Shown: piece after piece, positions 16,441 through 24,509 of the stretch
How positions within the stretch are numbered: the first letter of the stretch is position 1
Layout: each line of letters starts with the position of its first letter
From: Agromyces sp. H17E-10
GTDB taxonomy: Bacteria > Actinomycetota > Actinomycetes > Actinomycetales > Microbacteriaceae
Assembly (NCBI RefSeq): GCF_022919715.1
Contig: NZ_CP095042.1
Location: 1,550,001 to 1,614,000, forward strand
Reading direction: 5' to 3'
Length of the DNA: 64,000 bases
Made by a program: the position numbers and the translations under genes
The notes under the pieces: model-generated
Databases searched by the model: none
Seen by the model: the letters and a program-made list of their open reading frames with translations, nothing else
Told to the model about the DNA's origin: nothing

Positions 16441-17394
16441 ATGACGACAGTGATCAGCGCCAGCGGCCTCGAGAAGCGATTCGGCCGCACCGTCGCGCTC
16501 GACGGGCTCGACCTCGAGGTCGGCGCCGGCGAAGTGCACGGATTCCTCGGCCCGAACGGCGCAGGCAAGTCCACCACCATCCGCATCATCCTCGGCCTCG
16601 CCCGGGCCTCGGGCGGCACAGCCACCCTCTTCGGCGAGGACCCGTGGAAGCATGCGGGTGAACTCCACCGGCGGGTCGCCTACGTGCCCGGCGACGTGAG
16701 CCTCTGGCCGAACCTCACGGGCGGCGAGGCGATCGACCTGCTCGCCCGCCTGCGCGGCGGCACGATCGACAAGGCCGGCTACGCGGCCCGCAAGCAACGG
16801 CTGCTCGAGGCCTTCGACTTCGACCCGCGCAAGAAGGGGCGCGCGTACTCGAAGGGCAACCGGCAGAAGGTCGCGCTCATCGCGGCGTTCGCGACGCCCG
16901 CCGAGCTCTACGTGCTCGACGAACCCACGAGCGGCCTCGACCCCCTCATGGAGCAGGTCTTCAACCGCGAGATCGCCCGCGTGGCAGGCGAGGGCGCCAC
17001 CGTGCTGCTCTCGAGCCACATCCTCTCCGAGGTCGAGGAGCTGTGCGACCGGGTGAGCATCATCCGCGCAGGCAAGACGGTCGAGTCGGGCACGCTCGCC
17101 GAGCTGCGCCACCTCACGCGAACCGAGATCGCGTTCGCGGCCGACGGCGTCGACCCGGTCGCGCTCGCGGCCGAGGTCGACCGCATCCCCGACGCGCACG
17201 ACCTCCTCATCGACCACGGACGGGTCAGCTTCACGGTCGACAGCGACCGCGTCGCATCCGTGCTGCCCGATCTCGCGCGGCTCGACGTGCACGGCCTGAC
17301 CGTGTCGCCGCCCTCGCTCGAAGAGCTCTTCCTGCGGCACTACGGCGACGAGCTCGGCCGGCCCGCCGAGGTCTCGGAGGAGGCGCTGGCATGA
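16441..17394 (+). CDS. ABC transporter ATP-binding protein (exporter type)
   Basis: 317 residues. Walker A GPNGAGKST (about 38-46), Walker B ELYVLDEPTSGLD, and switch His in LLSSHILSEVEE; the signature region is YSKGNRQKV, a divergent form common in DrrA-like exporters. A C-terminal domain of about 90 residues follows. It energises the permease gene, which begins with an ATGA overlap. Probably exports a drug or lipid-like compound; the substrate is not readable. Expression is from the operator-promoter just upstream, likely leaderless. Confidence 0.92.
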   Translation: MTTVISASGLEKRFGRTVALDGLDLEVGAGEVHGFLGPNGAGKSTTIRIILGLARASGGTATLFGEDPWKHAGELHRRVAYVPGDVSLWPNLTGGEAIDLLARLRGGTIDKAGYAARKQRLLEAFDFDPRKKGRAYSKGNRQKVALIAAFATPAELYVLDEPTSGLDPLMEQVFNREIARVAGEGATVLLSSHILSEVEELCDRVSIIRAGKTVESGTLAELRHLTRTEIAFAADGVDPVALAAEVDRIPDAHDLLIDHGRVSFTVDSDRVASVLPDLARLDVHGLTVSPPSLEELFLRHYGDELGRPAEVSEEALA

Positions 17395-19013
17395 GCACCC
17401 TCGGCACGCTGCTCAGGCAGCGGCTGCGCCGCGACCGCCTGCAGCTCATCCTGTGGATCATCGGCATCGGCGTGCTCGCGTACGGCTCGATCGCGGCCGT
17501 GCTCGACACCTACGGCGACGAGGCCGAGCGCACCCAGATCCTGCAGGTCGCGACCGCGAGCCGCACGATCCTCGTGTTCCGCGGCACCCCGAACGGCACC
17601 GACCTCGGCGCCTTCAGCTTCTTCGAGCTGTTCGCGTGGCTCGCCCTCATGGGCGGGCTCATGAGCACCTTCCTCGTCACGCGACACACCCGCGCCGAGG
17701 AGGAGCAGGGCCGCGCCGAGCTCATCGCCGCGACCCCGGCCGGGCGCGTGAAGCCCACCGTCGCGACCCTCGTGCACGGCGTGCTCGCGAACCTCGTGCT
17801 CGGCCTCGTCGTCGCGCTCGCGCTGATCGGCGCGGGCCTCGACGCGGAGGGTTCGTGGGTCACGGGCGCGGCGATGGCCTCAGTGGGCATCGCGTTCGTC
17901 GCGATCGGCCTGTTCTGCGCCCAGCTGTTCCGCACCTCGCGCGGGGCCAACGGCGCGGGCGTCGCCGTGGTCGTGGGCGCGTACCTGCTGCGCGGCATCG
18001 GGGATGCCGCGGGCACGCCGTCCGACGACCTGCTGCACGTGACCCCGGCCTGGCCGAGCTGGCTCTCGCCCATCGGGTGGGGGCAGGCGACCGGTGCGTA
18101 CGTCGAGAACGACCTGTGGCCGCTGCTGCTCGCGCTCGGCGTCTCGGCGGTGCTCGTCGTGATCGTCTTCGCCCTGCAGGCGGTGCGCGACCAGGGCGCG
18201 AGCCTGCTGCCGGGCCGCAAGGGCCGCGCATCGGCGAGCTGGGCGCTGTCGAGCTCGTTCGGCCTCGCGTGGCGGCTCAACCTCTCGACGCTCATCGCGT
18301 GGGCCGTCGGCGCCGCCGTCGCGGGACTCACGGCGAGTTCGCTCTCGGGCCTCATCGACCAGCTCAGCGGCGACGCGCCCCAGGTCGTCGACACCCTGCA
18401 GCACGCTCTCGGCGGCGGGGCGACCCTCGAGCAGGCGTTCATCGCGATGTTCTTCAGCATCATCGGCATCCTCGCGGCGTGCTGCGCCGTGCAGGTCGCG
18501 ATCCGTGCCCGCCAGGAGGAGGCGCACGGCACCGCCGAGCAGGTGCTCGCGACGCCCGTGCCCCGCATGCGCTGGCTGCTCGAGTACTGGCTCGTGGGCG
18601 TGCTCGTGATCGTGGTCGTGCTCGCCGCGGCGTGGCTCGGCGGGCTCGCAGGTTCGGGGGCGTCGAACACCCCGTCCGACCTGGTTCCGCTCATCTCGCA
18701 GGCCGCGCTCGCGCAGCTGCCGGTGTCGCTCGTGTTCCTCGGCATCACGCTGCTCGTGTTCGCCCTGCTGCCCCGGTGGACGATCGGTCTCGGCTGGTCG
18801 ATCGTCGGCGTCGCCGCGATCATCGGGGTCTTCGGGCCGCTGCTCGGCGCTCCCGACTGGATGGTCGACCTGTCGCCGTTCACCCACTCGCCGGTGCCGA
18901 CGGGCGACGACATCGACTGGTCGGGCGGGTTCTGGATGATCGCCGTCGGGCTCGCCGCCGGGGCCCTGGCCGTCGTGTCCATGCGACGCCGCGAACTGGC
19001 CTCGGGGGCCTGA
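17391..19013 (+). CDS. ABC-2 type exporter permease
   Basis: 540 residues with about 12 hydrophobic segments in two similar halves (each starting with a first helix then a large loop), typical of the one-gene permeases found beside DrrA-like ATPases in actinobacteria. The start overlaps the ATPase stop (ATGA). The soluble stretch RHTRAEEEQGRAELIAAT and its second-half counterpart ARQEEAHGTAEQVLATPV are duplicated coupling-helix regions, which supports an internal duplication. Confidence 0.87.
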   Translation: MSTLGTLLRQRLRRDRLQLILWIIGIGVLAYGSIAAVLDTYGDEAERTQILQVATASRTILVFRGTPNGTDLGAFSFFELFAWLALMGGLMSTFLVTRHTRAEEEQGRAELIAATPAGRVKPTVATLVHGVLANLVLGLVVALALIGAGLDAEGSWVTGAAMASVGIAFVAIGLFCAQLFRTSRGANGAGVAVVVGAYLLRGIGDAAGTPSDDLLHVTPAWPSWLSPIGWGQATGAYVENDLWPLLLALGVSAVLVVIVFALQAVRDQGASLLPGRKGRASASWALSSSFGLAWRLNLSTLIAWAVGAAVAGLTASSLSGLIDQLSGDAPQVVDTLQHALGGGATLEQAFIAMFFSIIGILAACCAVQVAIRARQEEAHGTAEQVLATPVPRMRWLLEYWLVGVLVIVVVLAAAWLGGLAGSGASNTPSDLVPLISQAALAQLPVSLVFLGITLLVFALLPRWTIGLGWSIVGVAAIIGVFGPLLGAPDWMVDLSPFTHSPVPTGDDIDWSGGFWMIAVGLAAGALAVVSMRRRELASGA

Positions 19014-19041
19014 CCCGGTCTCGGCCTGAAAGAATCGAAGC

Positions 19042-19527
19042 ATGGCGCGCGACGAGGTCTCACTCAGGGCGGCGGTCGACCAGTCGACCGCCGTCCTGGC
19101 CGGCGCCGGCTTCCCGCGCATGCCCGCACGCGTACTCATGGCGCTGCTCGTCTCCGACCGCGGGCTGACCGCGAGCGAGCTCGGCGGCGAGATCGGCGCG
19201 AGCGCGGCGGCCATCTCGGGCGCGGTGCGCTACCTCGAGCAGCTCGGCGTCGTGCACCGCGTGCGCGAACGCGGCAGCCGGCGCGACCGCTTCGAGTTCT
19301 CGGACGACGCGTGGTACCGCGCGATCGTGCAGAAGTCGTCGATCTACAGCGTCATCGCCGAGCTCTCCGAGCGGGCGGCCGACGCGATCGACGACGAGTC
19401 GCACGCGGGCGTGCGCCGCCTGCGCGACACCGCCGGCTTCTACCGGTTCCTCGACGGCAAGATGCCCGAGCTGCTCGCCGAGTGGGACGCGCAGCGGGAC
19501 GCGACGGTCGCCCCTTCCGCGGGTTGA
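19042..19527 (+). CDS. MarR/GbsR-type transcriptional regulator
   Basis: 161 residues with a winged HTH: ELGGEIGASAAAISGAVRYLEQLGVVHRV and wing RERGSRRDRFEF, then a helical C-terminal half. It is the third gene of the exporter operon and is the likely repressor acting on the palindrome at 16405-16420. It may also have its own leaderless promoter (AAGAAT, 6 nt before ATG). Odd: its last codons and TGA stop are supplied by the left arm of the family B repeat at 19519-19639. Confidence 0.86.
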   Translation: MARDEVSLRAAVDQSTAVLAGAGFPRMPARVLMALLVSDRGLTASELGGEIGASAAAISGAVRYLEQLGVVHRVRERGSRRDRFEFSDDAWYRAIVQKSSIYSVIAELSERAADAIDDESHAGVRRLRDTAGFYRFLDGKMPELLAEWDAQRDATVAPSAG

Positions 19528-19639
19528 GGAGCGAGCGACGAAGGAGCACGCGTCTCGAAACCGGGTGATCGGGGTCCCGGGGTCGGGTTACGTGGTTTCG
19601 AGACGCGTCGCCGCTCCGCGTCGGCGCTCCTCAACCCGC
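19519..19639. repeat. Inverted pair of family B REP-like elements
   Basis: Outer arms GCGGGTTGAGGAGCG (19519-19533) and complement (19625-19639); inner arms ACGCGTCTCGAAACC (19548-19562) and complement (19594-19608). The left outer arm contains the regulator's TGA. It may also serve as the operon's terminator stem. Confidence 0.85.
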
Positions 19640-19739
19640 GGGGGCGTCGAGTAAGCGGCCCGTAGGGATGTCGCGGGGCGGGCGTTAGGGGTCCGTGAGG
19701 ATCGGCCCCGGGGCATCCGCATCGGTGTTGCATCGGGAT

Positions 19740-19757
19740 GCAGCGCACTGGCGCTGC
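19740..19757 (+). promoter_or_regulatory. Hairpin in kdp leader
   Basis: GCAGCGC-ACTG-GCGCTGC, a perfect 7-bp stem in the roughly 160-bp leader before the kdp operon. A looser GCATCC ... GGATGC pairing lies just upstream. The leader is structured, but I could not match it to a named riboswitch. Confidence 0.4.
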
Positions 19758-19801
19758 CCGCCGCCGCGTGAGCGGGGCGGCTCCCGAACCCTGGAGTCTC
19801 C

Positions 19802-19885
19802 GTGCTCGACATCGTCTACCTCCTCGGCATCCTCGCCGTGTTCGCGGTCGTCGGCCTCATCGCCAAGGGGGTCGAGAAGCTGTGA
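19802..19885 (+). CDS. Small single-pass membrane protein leading the kdp operon
   Basis: 27 residues, almost entirely one hydrophobic helix ([14 protein letters not shown] ... IAKGVEKL). GTG start with GGAG 7 nt upstream, and its TGA overlaps the kdpF start (GTGA). Length, topology and translational coupling resemble KdpF, so it may be a second KdpF-like stabilising peptide of the KdpABC complex (inference). Confidence 0.7.
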   Translation: MLDIVYLLGILAVFAVVGLIAKGVEKL

Positions 19886-19971
19886 TCTGGTTCGCACTCC
19901 TCGCCGCCGCGCTGGGCATCGCCGCCGTCGTCTACCTCGTGGTCGCCCTCGTGAAGCCCGAGCGCTTCTGA
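19882..19971 (+). CDS. kdpF: KdpF, small subunit of K+-transporting ATPase
   Basis: 29-residue single-helix peptide ([17 protein letters not shown] ... VKPERF) directly ahead of kdpA; KdpF stabilises the KdpABC complex in the membrane. GTG overlaps the previous stop and its TGA overlaps the kdpA ATG (TGATG), so the first three cistrons are translationally chained. The KPERF-type C-terminus is typical of the family. Confidence 0.85.
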   Translation: MIWFALLAAALGIAAVVYLVVALVKPERF

Positions 19972-21662
19972 TGGGCGGCCCCACCATCACCGACGCCCTC
20001 CTCGGCGTCGCACAAGCCGCGACCCTCGCGCTCGTGCTCGGCCTGCTGTACCGACCGCTCGGCGACTACATGGCCCGCATCTACACGAGCGACCGCGACC
20101 TGAAGGTCGAGCGCCGTCTCTACCGCCTCATCGGCGTCGACCCCCGCGGCGAGCAGTCATGGCCCGCGTACCTGCGCGGCGTGCTCGCGTTCTCGCTCGT
20201 CGGGCTGCTGCTGGTCTACGCGCTGCAGCGGATGCAGGCCGTGCTGCCGTACTCGCTCGGCCTGCCGGCGGTGCCCGAGGGACTCGCCTTCAACACCGCC
20301 GCGTCGTTCGTCGCGAACACGAACTGGCAGTCGTACTCGCCCGAGCTGACCATGGGCTACACCGTGCAGCTCGCGGGCCTCGCGGTGCAGAACTTCGTCT
20401 CCGCGGCCGTCGGCATCGCCGTCGCCGTCGCCCTCGTGCGCGGCTTCGCGCGGCGCGGGTCGGCCACGATCGGCAACTTCTGGGTCGACCTCGTGCGCGG
20501 GGCGTTCCGCCTGCTGCTGCCGCTGTCGATCGTGGGCGCGATCGTGCTCATCGTCGGCGGCGTCGTGCAGAACTTCAACGGCTTCACCGAGGTGCACACC
20601 CTCGCCGGAGGCACCCAGCAACTGCCCGGCGGCCCGGTCGCGAGCCAGGAGGTCATCAAGCTGCTCGGCACGAACGGCGGCGGCTTCTTCAACGTGAACT
20701 CGGCCCACCCGTTCGAGAACCCGACCGCGTGGACCAATCTCTTCGAGATCGTGCTCATGCTCGCGATCCCGTTCGCCCTACCCCGCACCTTCGGCCGCAT
20801 GGTCGGCTCGAACAAGCAGGGCTACGCGATCCTCGCGGTCATGGCGACCCTCTTCGTCGTCTCGCTCACGGCGCTCAGCGCCCTCGAGGCGGCCGGCAGC
20901 GGCACCGCACCGCAGCTCGCGGGCGCCGCGATGGAGGGCAAGGAGGCGCGCTTCGGCATCTTCGGCTCGGCCCTGTTCGGCACGACCTCGACGCTCACGT
21001 CGACCGGCGCGGTCAACTCGATGCACGACTCGTTCACGGCCCTCGGCGGCATGATGCCGATGCTCAACATGATGCTCGGCGAGGTCGCCCCCGGCGGCGT
21101 CGGATCGGGCCTCTACGGCATGCTCGTGCTCGCGGTCATCGCCGTGTTCATCGCGGGCCTGCTCGTCGGCCGCACCCCCGAGTACCTGGGCAAGAAGATC
21201 GGACCGCGCGAGATCAAGCTCGCGAGCCTCTACATCCTCGTCACGCCGACGCTCGTGCTCGCGGGCACCGCGCTCTCGTTCGCGATCCCCGCCATCCGCG
21301 AGGACGTCGAACAGGTCTCGATCTGGAACCCCGGCGTGCACGGCATGAGCGAGGTGCTCTACGCGTTCACGAGCGCGTCGAACAACAACGGCTCCGCGTT
21401 CGCGGGCCTCACCGCGAACACCCCGTGGCTGAACACGGCCCTCGGCGTCGCGATGCTGCTCGGCCGCTTCGTGCCGATCGTGTTCGTGCTCGCCCTCGCC
21501 GGCTCGCTCGCCGCGCAGCGGAAGGTGCCCGAGACCGCCGGCACCCTGCCGACGTACAAGCCGCAGTTCGTCGGCCTCCTCGTCGGCGTCACGGTGCTCA
21601 TCACCGCCCTCACCTACTTCCCCGTGCTCACACTCGGGCCCCTTGCAGAAGGACTCAGCTGA
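19971..21662 (+). CDS. kdpA: Potassium-transporting ATPase subunit A
   Basis: 563-residue K+-channel-like subunit of KdpFABC, related to the Trk/Ktr superfamily. Conserved selectivity and vestibule segments are visible: [56 protein letters not shown] and [17 protein letters not shown]. About ten membrane helices. Start ATG is in TGATG with kdpF. It selects K+ and passes it on to KdpB. Confidence 0.97.
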   Translation: MGGPTITDALLGVAQAATLALVLGLLYRPLGDYMARIYTSDRDLKVERRLYRLIGVDPRGEQSWPAYLRGVLAFSLVGLLLVYALQRMQAVLPYSLGLPAVPEGLAFNTAASFVANTNWQSYSPELTMGYTVQLAGLAVQNFVSAAVGIAVAVALVRGFARRGSATIGNFWVDLVRGAFRLLLPLSIVGAIVLIVGGVVQNFNGFTEVHTLAGGTQQLPGGPVASQEVIKLLGTNGGGFFNVNSAHPFENPTAWTNLFEIVLMLAIPFALPRTFGRMVGSNKQGYAILAVMATLFVVSLTALSALEAAGSGTAPQLAGAAMEGKEARFGIFGSALFGTTSTLTSTGAVNSMHDSFTALGGMMPMLNMMLGEVAPGGVGSGLYGMLVLAVIAVFIAGLLVGRTPEYLGKKIGPREIKLASLYILVTPTLVLAGTALSFAIPAIREDVEQVSIWNPGVHGMSEVLYAFTSASNNNGSAFAGLTANTPWLNTALGVAMLLGRFVPIVFVLALAGSLAAQRKVPETAGTLPTYKPQFVGLLVGVTVLITALTYFPVLTLGPLAEGLS

Positions 21663-21664
21663 CC

Positions 21665-23872
21665 ATGTCGCTCACCAGCGAAACCACCCAGAACACCGGG
21701 CCGGATGCCGCGGCGCCGACCCCGTCGCATCCCGAGTCGTCATCGTCGAAACGTCGCCCGAGCGCGTTCGGACCGCGCCAGCTCGCGACCGCCCTGCCGG
21801 GCGCCCTGCGCAAGCTCGACCCACGGCAGATGTGGCGCAACCCGGTGATGTTCATCGTCGAGGTCGGCGCCGCGCTCACGACCGTGCTCGCGGTGGCCGA
21901 GCCGTTCATCGGCGGTCCGGGCACCTCGGGCGGCAGTGCCGTGCCCGGTTCGTTCACGTGGGCGATCGCCGTCTGGCTGTGGCTCACCGTGGTCTTCGCG
22001 AACCTCGCCGAGTCGGTCGCCGAGGGCCGCGGAAAGGCGCAGGCCGACACGCTGCGGAAGACTCGCACGTCGACGGTGGCGCACCGGGTGGAGCTCGACG
22101 GGGCGGATCTCGATACGGCGCTGGCGCGCCTACTCGATCACCGGAATCACAGTGCGCTGACCGACGTCTCGTCGGCCGACCTGCGGCTCGGCGACTTCGT
22201 CGTCGTGTCGGCGGGCGAGCTCATCCCGGGCGACGGCGACATCGTCGCGGGCATCGCCTCGGTCGACGAGTCGGCGATCACGGGCGAGTCGGCACCCGTC
22301 GTGCGCGAGTCGGGCGGCGACCGGTCGGCCGTCACCGGCGGCACCCGGGTGCTCAGCGACCGCATCGTCGTGCGCATCACCTCGAAGCCGGGCGAGACCT
22401 TCGTCGACCGCATGATCGCGCTCGTCGAGGGCGCCGCCCGGCAGAAGACCCCGAACGAGATCGCGCTCAACATCCTGCTCGCGAGCCTCTCGATCGTGTT
22501 CGTCGTCGTCGTGCTGACGCTCAACCCGATCGCCTCCTACGCGGCGTCGCCCGTGAGCATCACGGTGCTCGTGGCGCTACTCGTGTGCCTCATCCCGACG
22601 ACGATCGGCGCCCTGCTCTCGGCGATCGGCATCGCCGGCATGGACCGCCTCGTGCAACGCAATGTGCTCGCGATGTCGGGCCGTGCGGTCGAGGCCGCGG
22701 GCGACGTCACGACCCTGCTGCTCGACAAGACCGGCACGATCACCTACGGCAACCGTCGCGCGAGCGAGTTCGTGCCGATGCCGGGCGTCGACGAGACCGA
22801 GCTCGTGCGGGCCGCCGCGCTCGCCTCGCTCGCCGACCCCACCCCCGAGGGCAGTTCGATCGTCGAGCTCGCGTCGGCCCGCGGCATCCGGTTCGATGCG
22901 GCGCCCGAGGGCGAGGTCGTGCCGTTCACCGCCCAGACCCGCATGTCGGGGCTCGACCTCGCCGACGGCACGATCGTGCGCAAGGGCGCCGGCTCGGCCG
23001 TGACGGCGTGGGTCGAGGCATCCGCGCCGATCGACCGGGCGACCGCAGATGAGCTGGCCGAGCGCGTCGACGCGATCTCGACCGGCGGCGGTACCCCGCT
23101 CGTCGTCGCGGTGCACGAGCCTGGCCAGGCACCGCGCATCCTCGGCGTCGTGCACCTCAAGGACATCGTGAAGGACGGGCTCACCGAACGCTTCGCCGAG
23201 CTGCGCGCGATGGGCATCCGCACCGTCATGATCACGGGCGACAACCCGCTCACGGCCGCCGCGATCGCGAAGGAGGCGGGCGTCGACGACTACCTCGCCG
23301 AGGCCACCCCCGAGGACAAGCTCGCGCTCATCCGGCGCGAGCAGGAGGGCGGCAACCTCGTGGCTATGACGGGCGACGGCACGAACGACGCGCCCGCGCT
23401 CGCCCAGGCCGATGTCGGCGTCGCGATGAACACGGGCACGTCGGCCGCGAAGGAGGCCGGCAACATGGTCGACCTCGACAGCGACCCGACGAAGCTCATC
23501 GACATCGTGCGCATCGGCAAGCAGCTGCTCATCACGCGCGGCGCGCTCACGACGTTCTCGATCGCGAACGACGTGGCGAAGTACTTCGCGATCATCCCGG
23601 CGATGTTCGCGGGCGTGTTCCCGGGGCTCGGGGTGCTCAACCTCATGCAGCTGCACTCCCCCGCCTCGGCGGTGCTGTCGGCCGTCATCTTCAACGCGAT
23701 CGTCATCATCGCGCTCATCCCGCTCGCACTGCGCGGCGTGAAGTACCGGCCGGGCGACGCGAGCTCGATCCTCAGTCGCAATCTGCTCGTCTACGGACTC
23801 GGCGGCATCATCGCCCCGTTCATCGGCATCAAGCTGATCGACCTCGTCATCAGCCTCATCCCCGGCTTCTGA
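21665..23872 (+). CDS. kdpB: Potassium-transporting ATPase ATP-binding subunit B, with in-frame repeat insertion
   Basis: 735-residue P-type ATPase subunit. A-domain motif TGES at about 206-209, phosphorylation site DKTGTIT with Asp354, N-domain FTAQTRMSG, and hinge [16 protein letters not shown] are intact, so it looks active. An N-terminal extension of about 40 residues is Ser/Pro rich. Odd: codons 147-160 (22103-22144), at the edge of the A-domain, are a copy of the dispersed family A repeat; this stretch makes the region 14 residues longer than E. coli KdpB, exactly the length of the repeat. Confidence 0.97.
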   Translation: MSLTSETTQNTGPDAAAPTPSHPESSSSKRRPSAFGPRQLATALPGALRKLDPRQMWRNPVMFIVEVGAALTTVLAVAEPFIGGPGTSGGSAVPGSFTWAIAVWLWLTVVFANLAESVAEGRGKAQADTLRKTRTSTVAHRVELDGADLDTALARLLDHRNHSALTDVSSADLRLGDFVVVSAGELIPGDGDIVAGIASVDESAITGESAPVVRESGGDRSAVTGGTRVLSDRIVVRITSKPGETFVDRMIALVEGAARQKTPNEIALNILLASLSIVFVVVVLTLNPIASYAASPVSITVLVALLVCLIPTTIGALLSAIGIAGMDRLVQRNVLAMSGRAVEAAGDVTTLLLDKTGTITYGNRRASEFVPMPGVDETELVRAAALASLADPTPEGSSIVELASARGIRFDAAPEGEVVPFTAQTRMSGLDLADGTIVRKGAGSAVTAWVEASAPIDRATADELAERVDAISTGGGTPLVVAVHEPGQAPRILGVVHLKDIVKDGLTERFAELRAMGIRTVMITGDNPLTAAAIAKEAGVDDYLAEATPEDKLALIRREQEGGNLVAMTGDGTNDAPALAQADVGVAMNTGTSAAKEAGNMVDLDSDPTKLIDIVRIGKQLLITRGALTTFSIANDVAKYFAIIPAMFAGVFPGLGVLNLMQLHSPASAVLSAVIFNAIVIIALIPLALRGVKYRPGDASSILSRNLLVYGLGGIIAPFIGIKLIDLVISLIPGF
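22103..22144 (+). repeat. Family A REP-like element inserted in frame in kdpB
   Basis: 42 bp reading GCGGATCTCGATACGGCG ... CGCCTACTCGATCACCGG, closely matching the intergenic elements (GGTCTCGATACGC ... GCTACTCGACCACCGG). It codes [14 protein letters not shown] in kdpB. Confidence 0.8.
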
Positions 23873-23890
23873 CTCGGAAAGGACCGCCCC

Positions 23891-24505
23891 ATGACCTCCA
23901 CCCGCACCACCCTCCGCACCCACTGGGTCGCGCTCCGCGCGATGATCGCCTTCACCCTCGTGCTCGGCGTCGCGTACACCGCCCTCGTCACCGCGATCGG
24001 CCAGCTCGCGCTGCCCGCCCAGGCGAACGGCTCGCTCGTGCACGATGCTGACGGCGCCGTCGTCGGCTCCTCCCTCATCGGGCAACCGTTCGCGGATGCC
24101 TCGGGCGCGCCGTCGCACGACTGGTTCCAGCCGCGCCCCTCGGCCGCCGGAGACGGCTACGACGGCGGCGCCTCGAGCGGCAGCAACCTCGGGCCCGAGA
24201 ACCCCGACCTCGTCTCGGCCATCGAGGAGCGCCGCACCCAGGTCGCGGCGGCCGACGGCGTCGCACCCGACGAGGTGCCCGCCGACGCACTCACCGCCTC
24301 GGCCTCCGGCCTCGACCCGCACATCAGCCCCGAGTACGCCCGCCTGCAGGTCGCCCGCGTCGCGGCCGCCCGCGGGCTCCCCGAGGCCGAGGTCGCGAAG
24401 CTCGTCGACGAGCACGTGCAGGGCCGCGACCTCGGTTACCTCGGCGAGCCGACCGTGAACGTGCTCGAGCTCAACCTCGCGCTCGCGGCCCTGGTGGGAG
24501 ACTGA
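23891..24505 (+). CDS. kdpC: Potassium-transporting ATPase subunit C
   Basis: 204 residues with one N-terminal helix (about 18-38) and an extracytoplasmic domain carrying GSSLIGQPF, WFQPRPSAAGDGYDGGASSGSNLGPENPDL and GLDPHISPEYARLQVARVA, all KdpC hallmarks. AAAGGA lies ahead of the ATG. It assembles with KdpA and KdpB. Confidence 0.96.
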   Translation: MTSTRTTLRTHWVALRAMIAFTLVLGVAYTALVTAIGQLALPAQANGSLVHDADGAVVGSSLIGQPFADASGAPSHDWFQPRPSAAGDGYDGGASSGSNLGPENPDLVSAIEERRTQVAAADGVAPDEVPADALTASASGLDPHISPEYARLQVARVAAARGLPEAEVAKLVDEHVQGRDLGYLGEPTVNVLELNLALAALVGD

Positions 24506-24509
24506 CCAC

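Noticed and set aside
19641..19801. c-di-AMP riboswitch in the kdp leader
   Set aside because: Pairing exists, but I could not place the conserved core; needs a covariance search, so it is kept only as a weak finding.
20159..21660. Long N-terminal extension of the kdpB frame through kdpA
   Set aside because: Arg/Pro/His-rich shadow of kdpA; kdpB starts at 21665 with the conserved opening.
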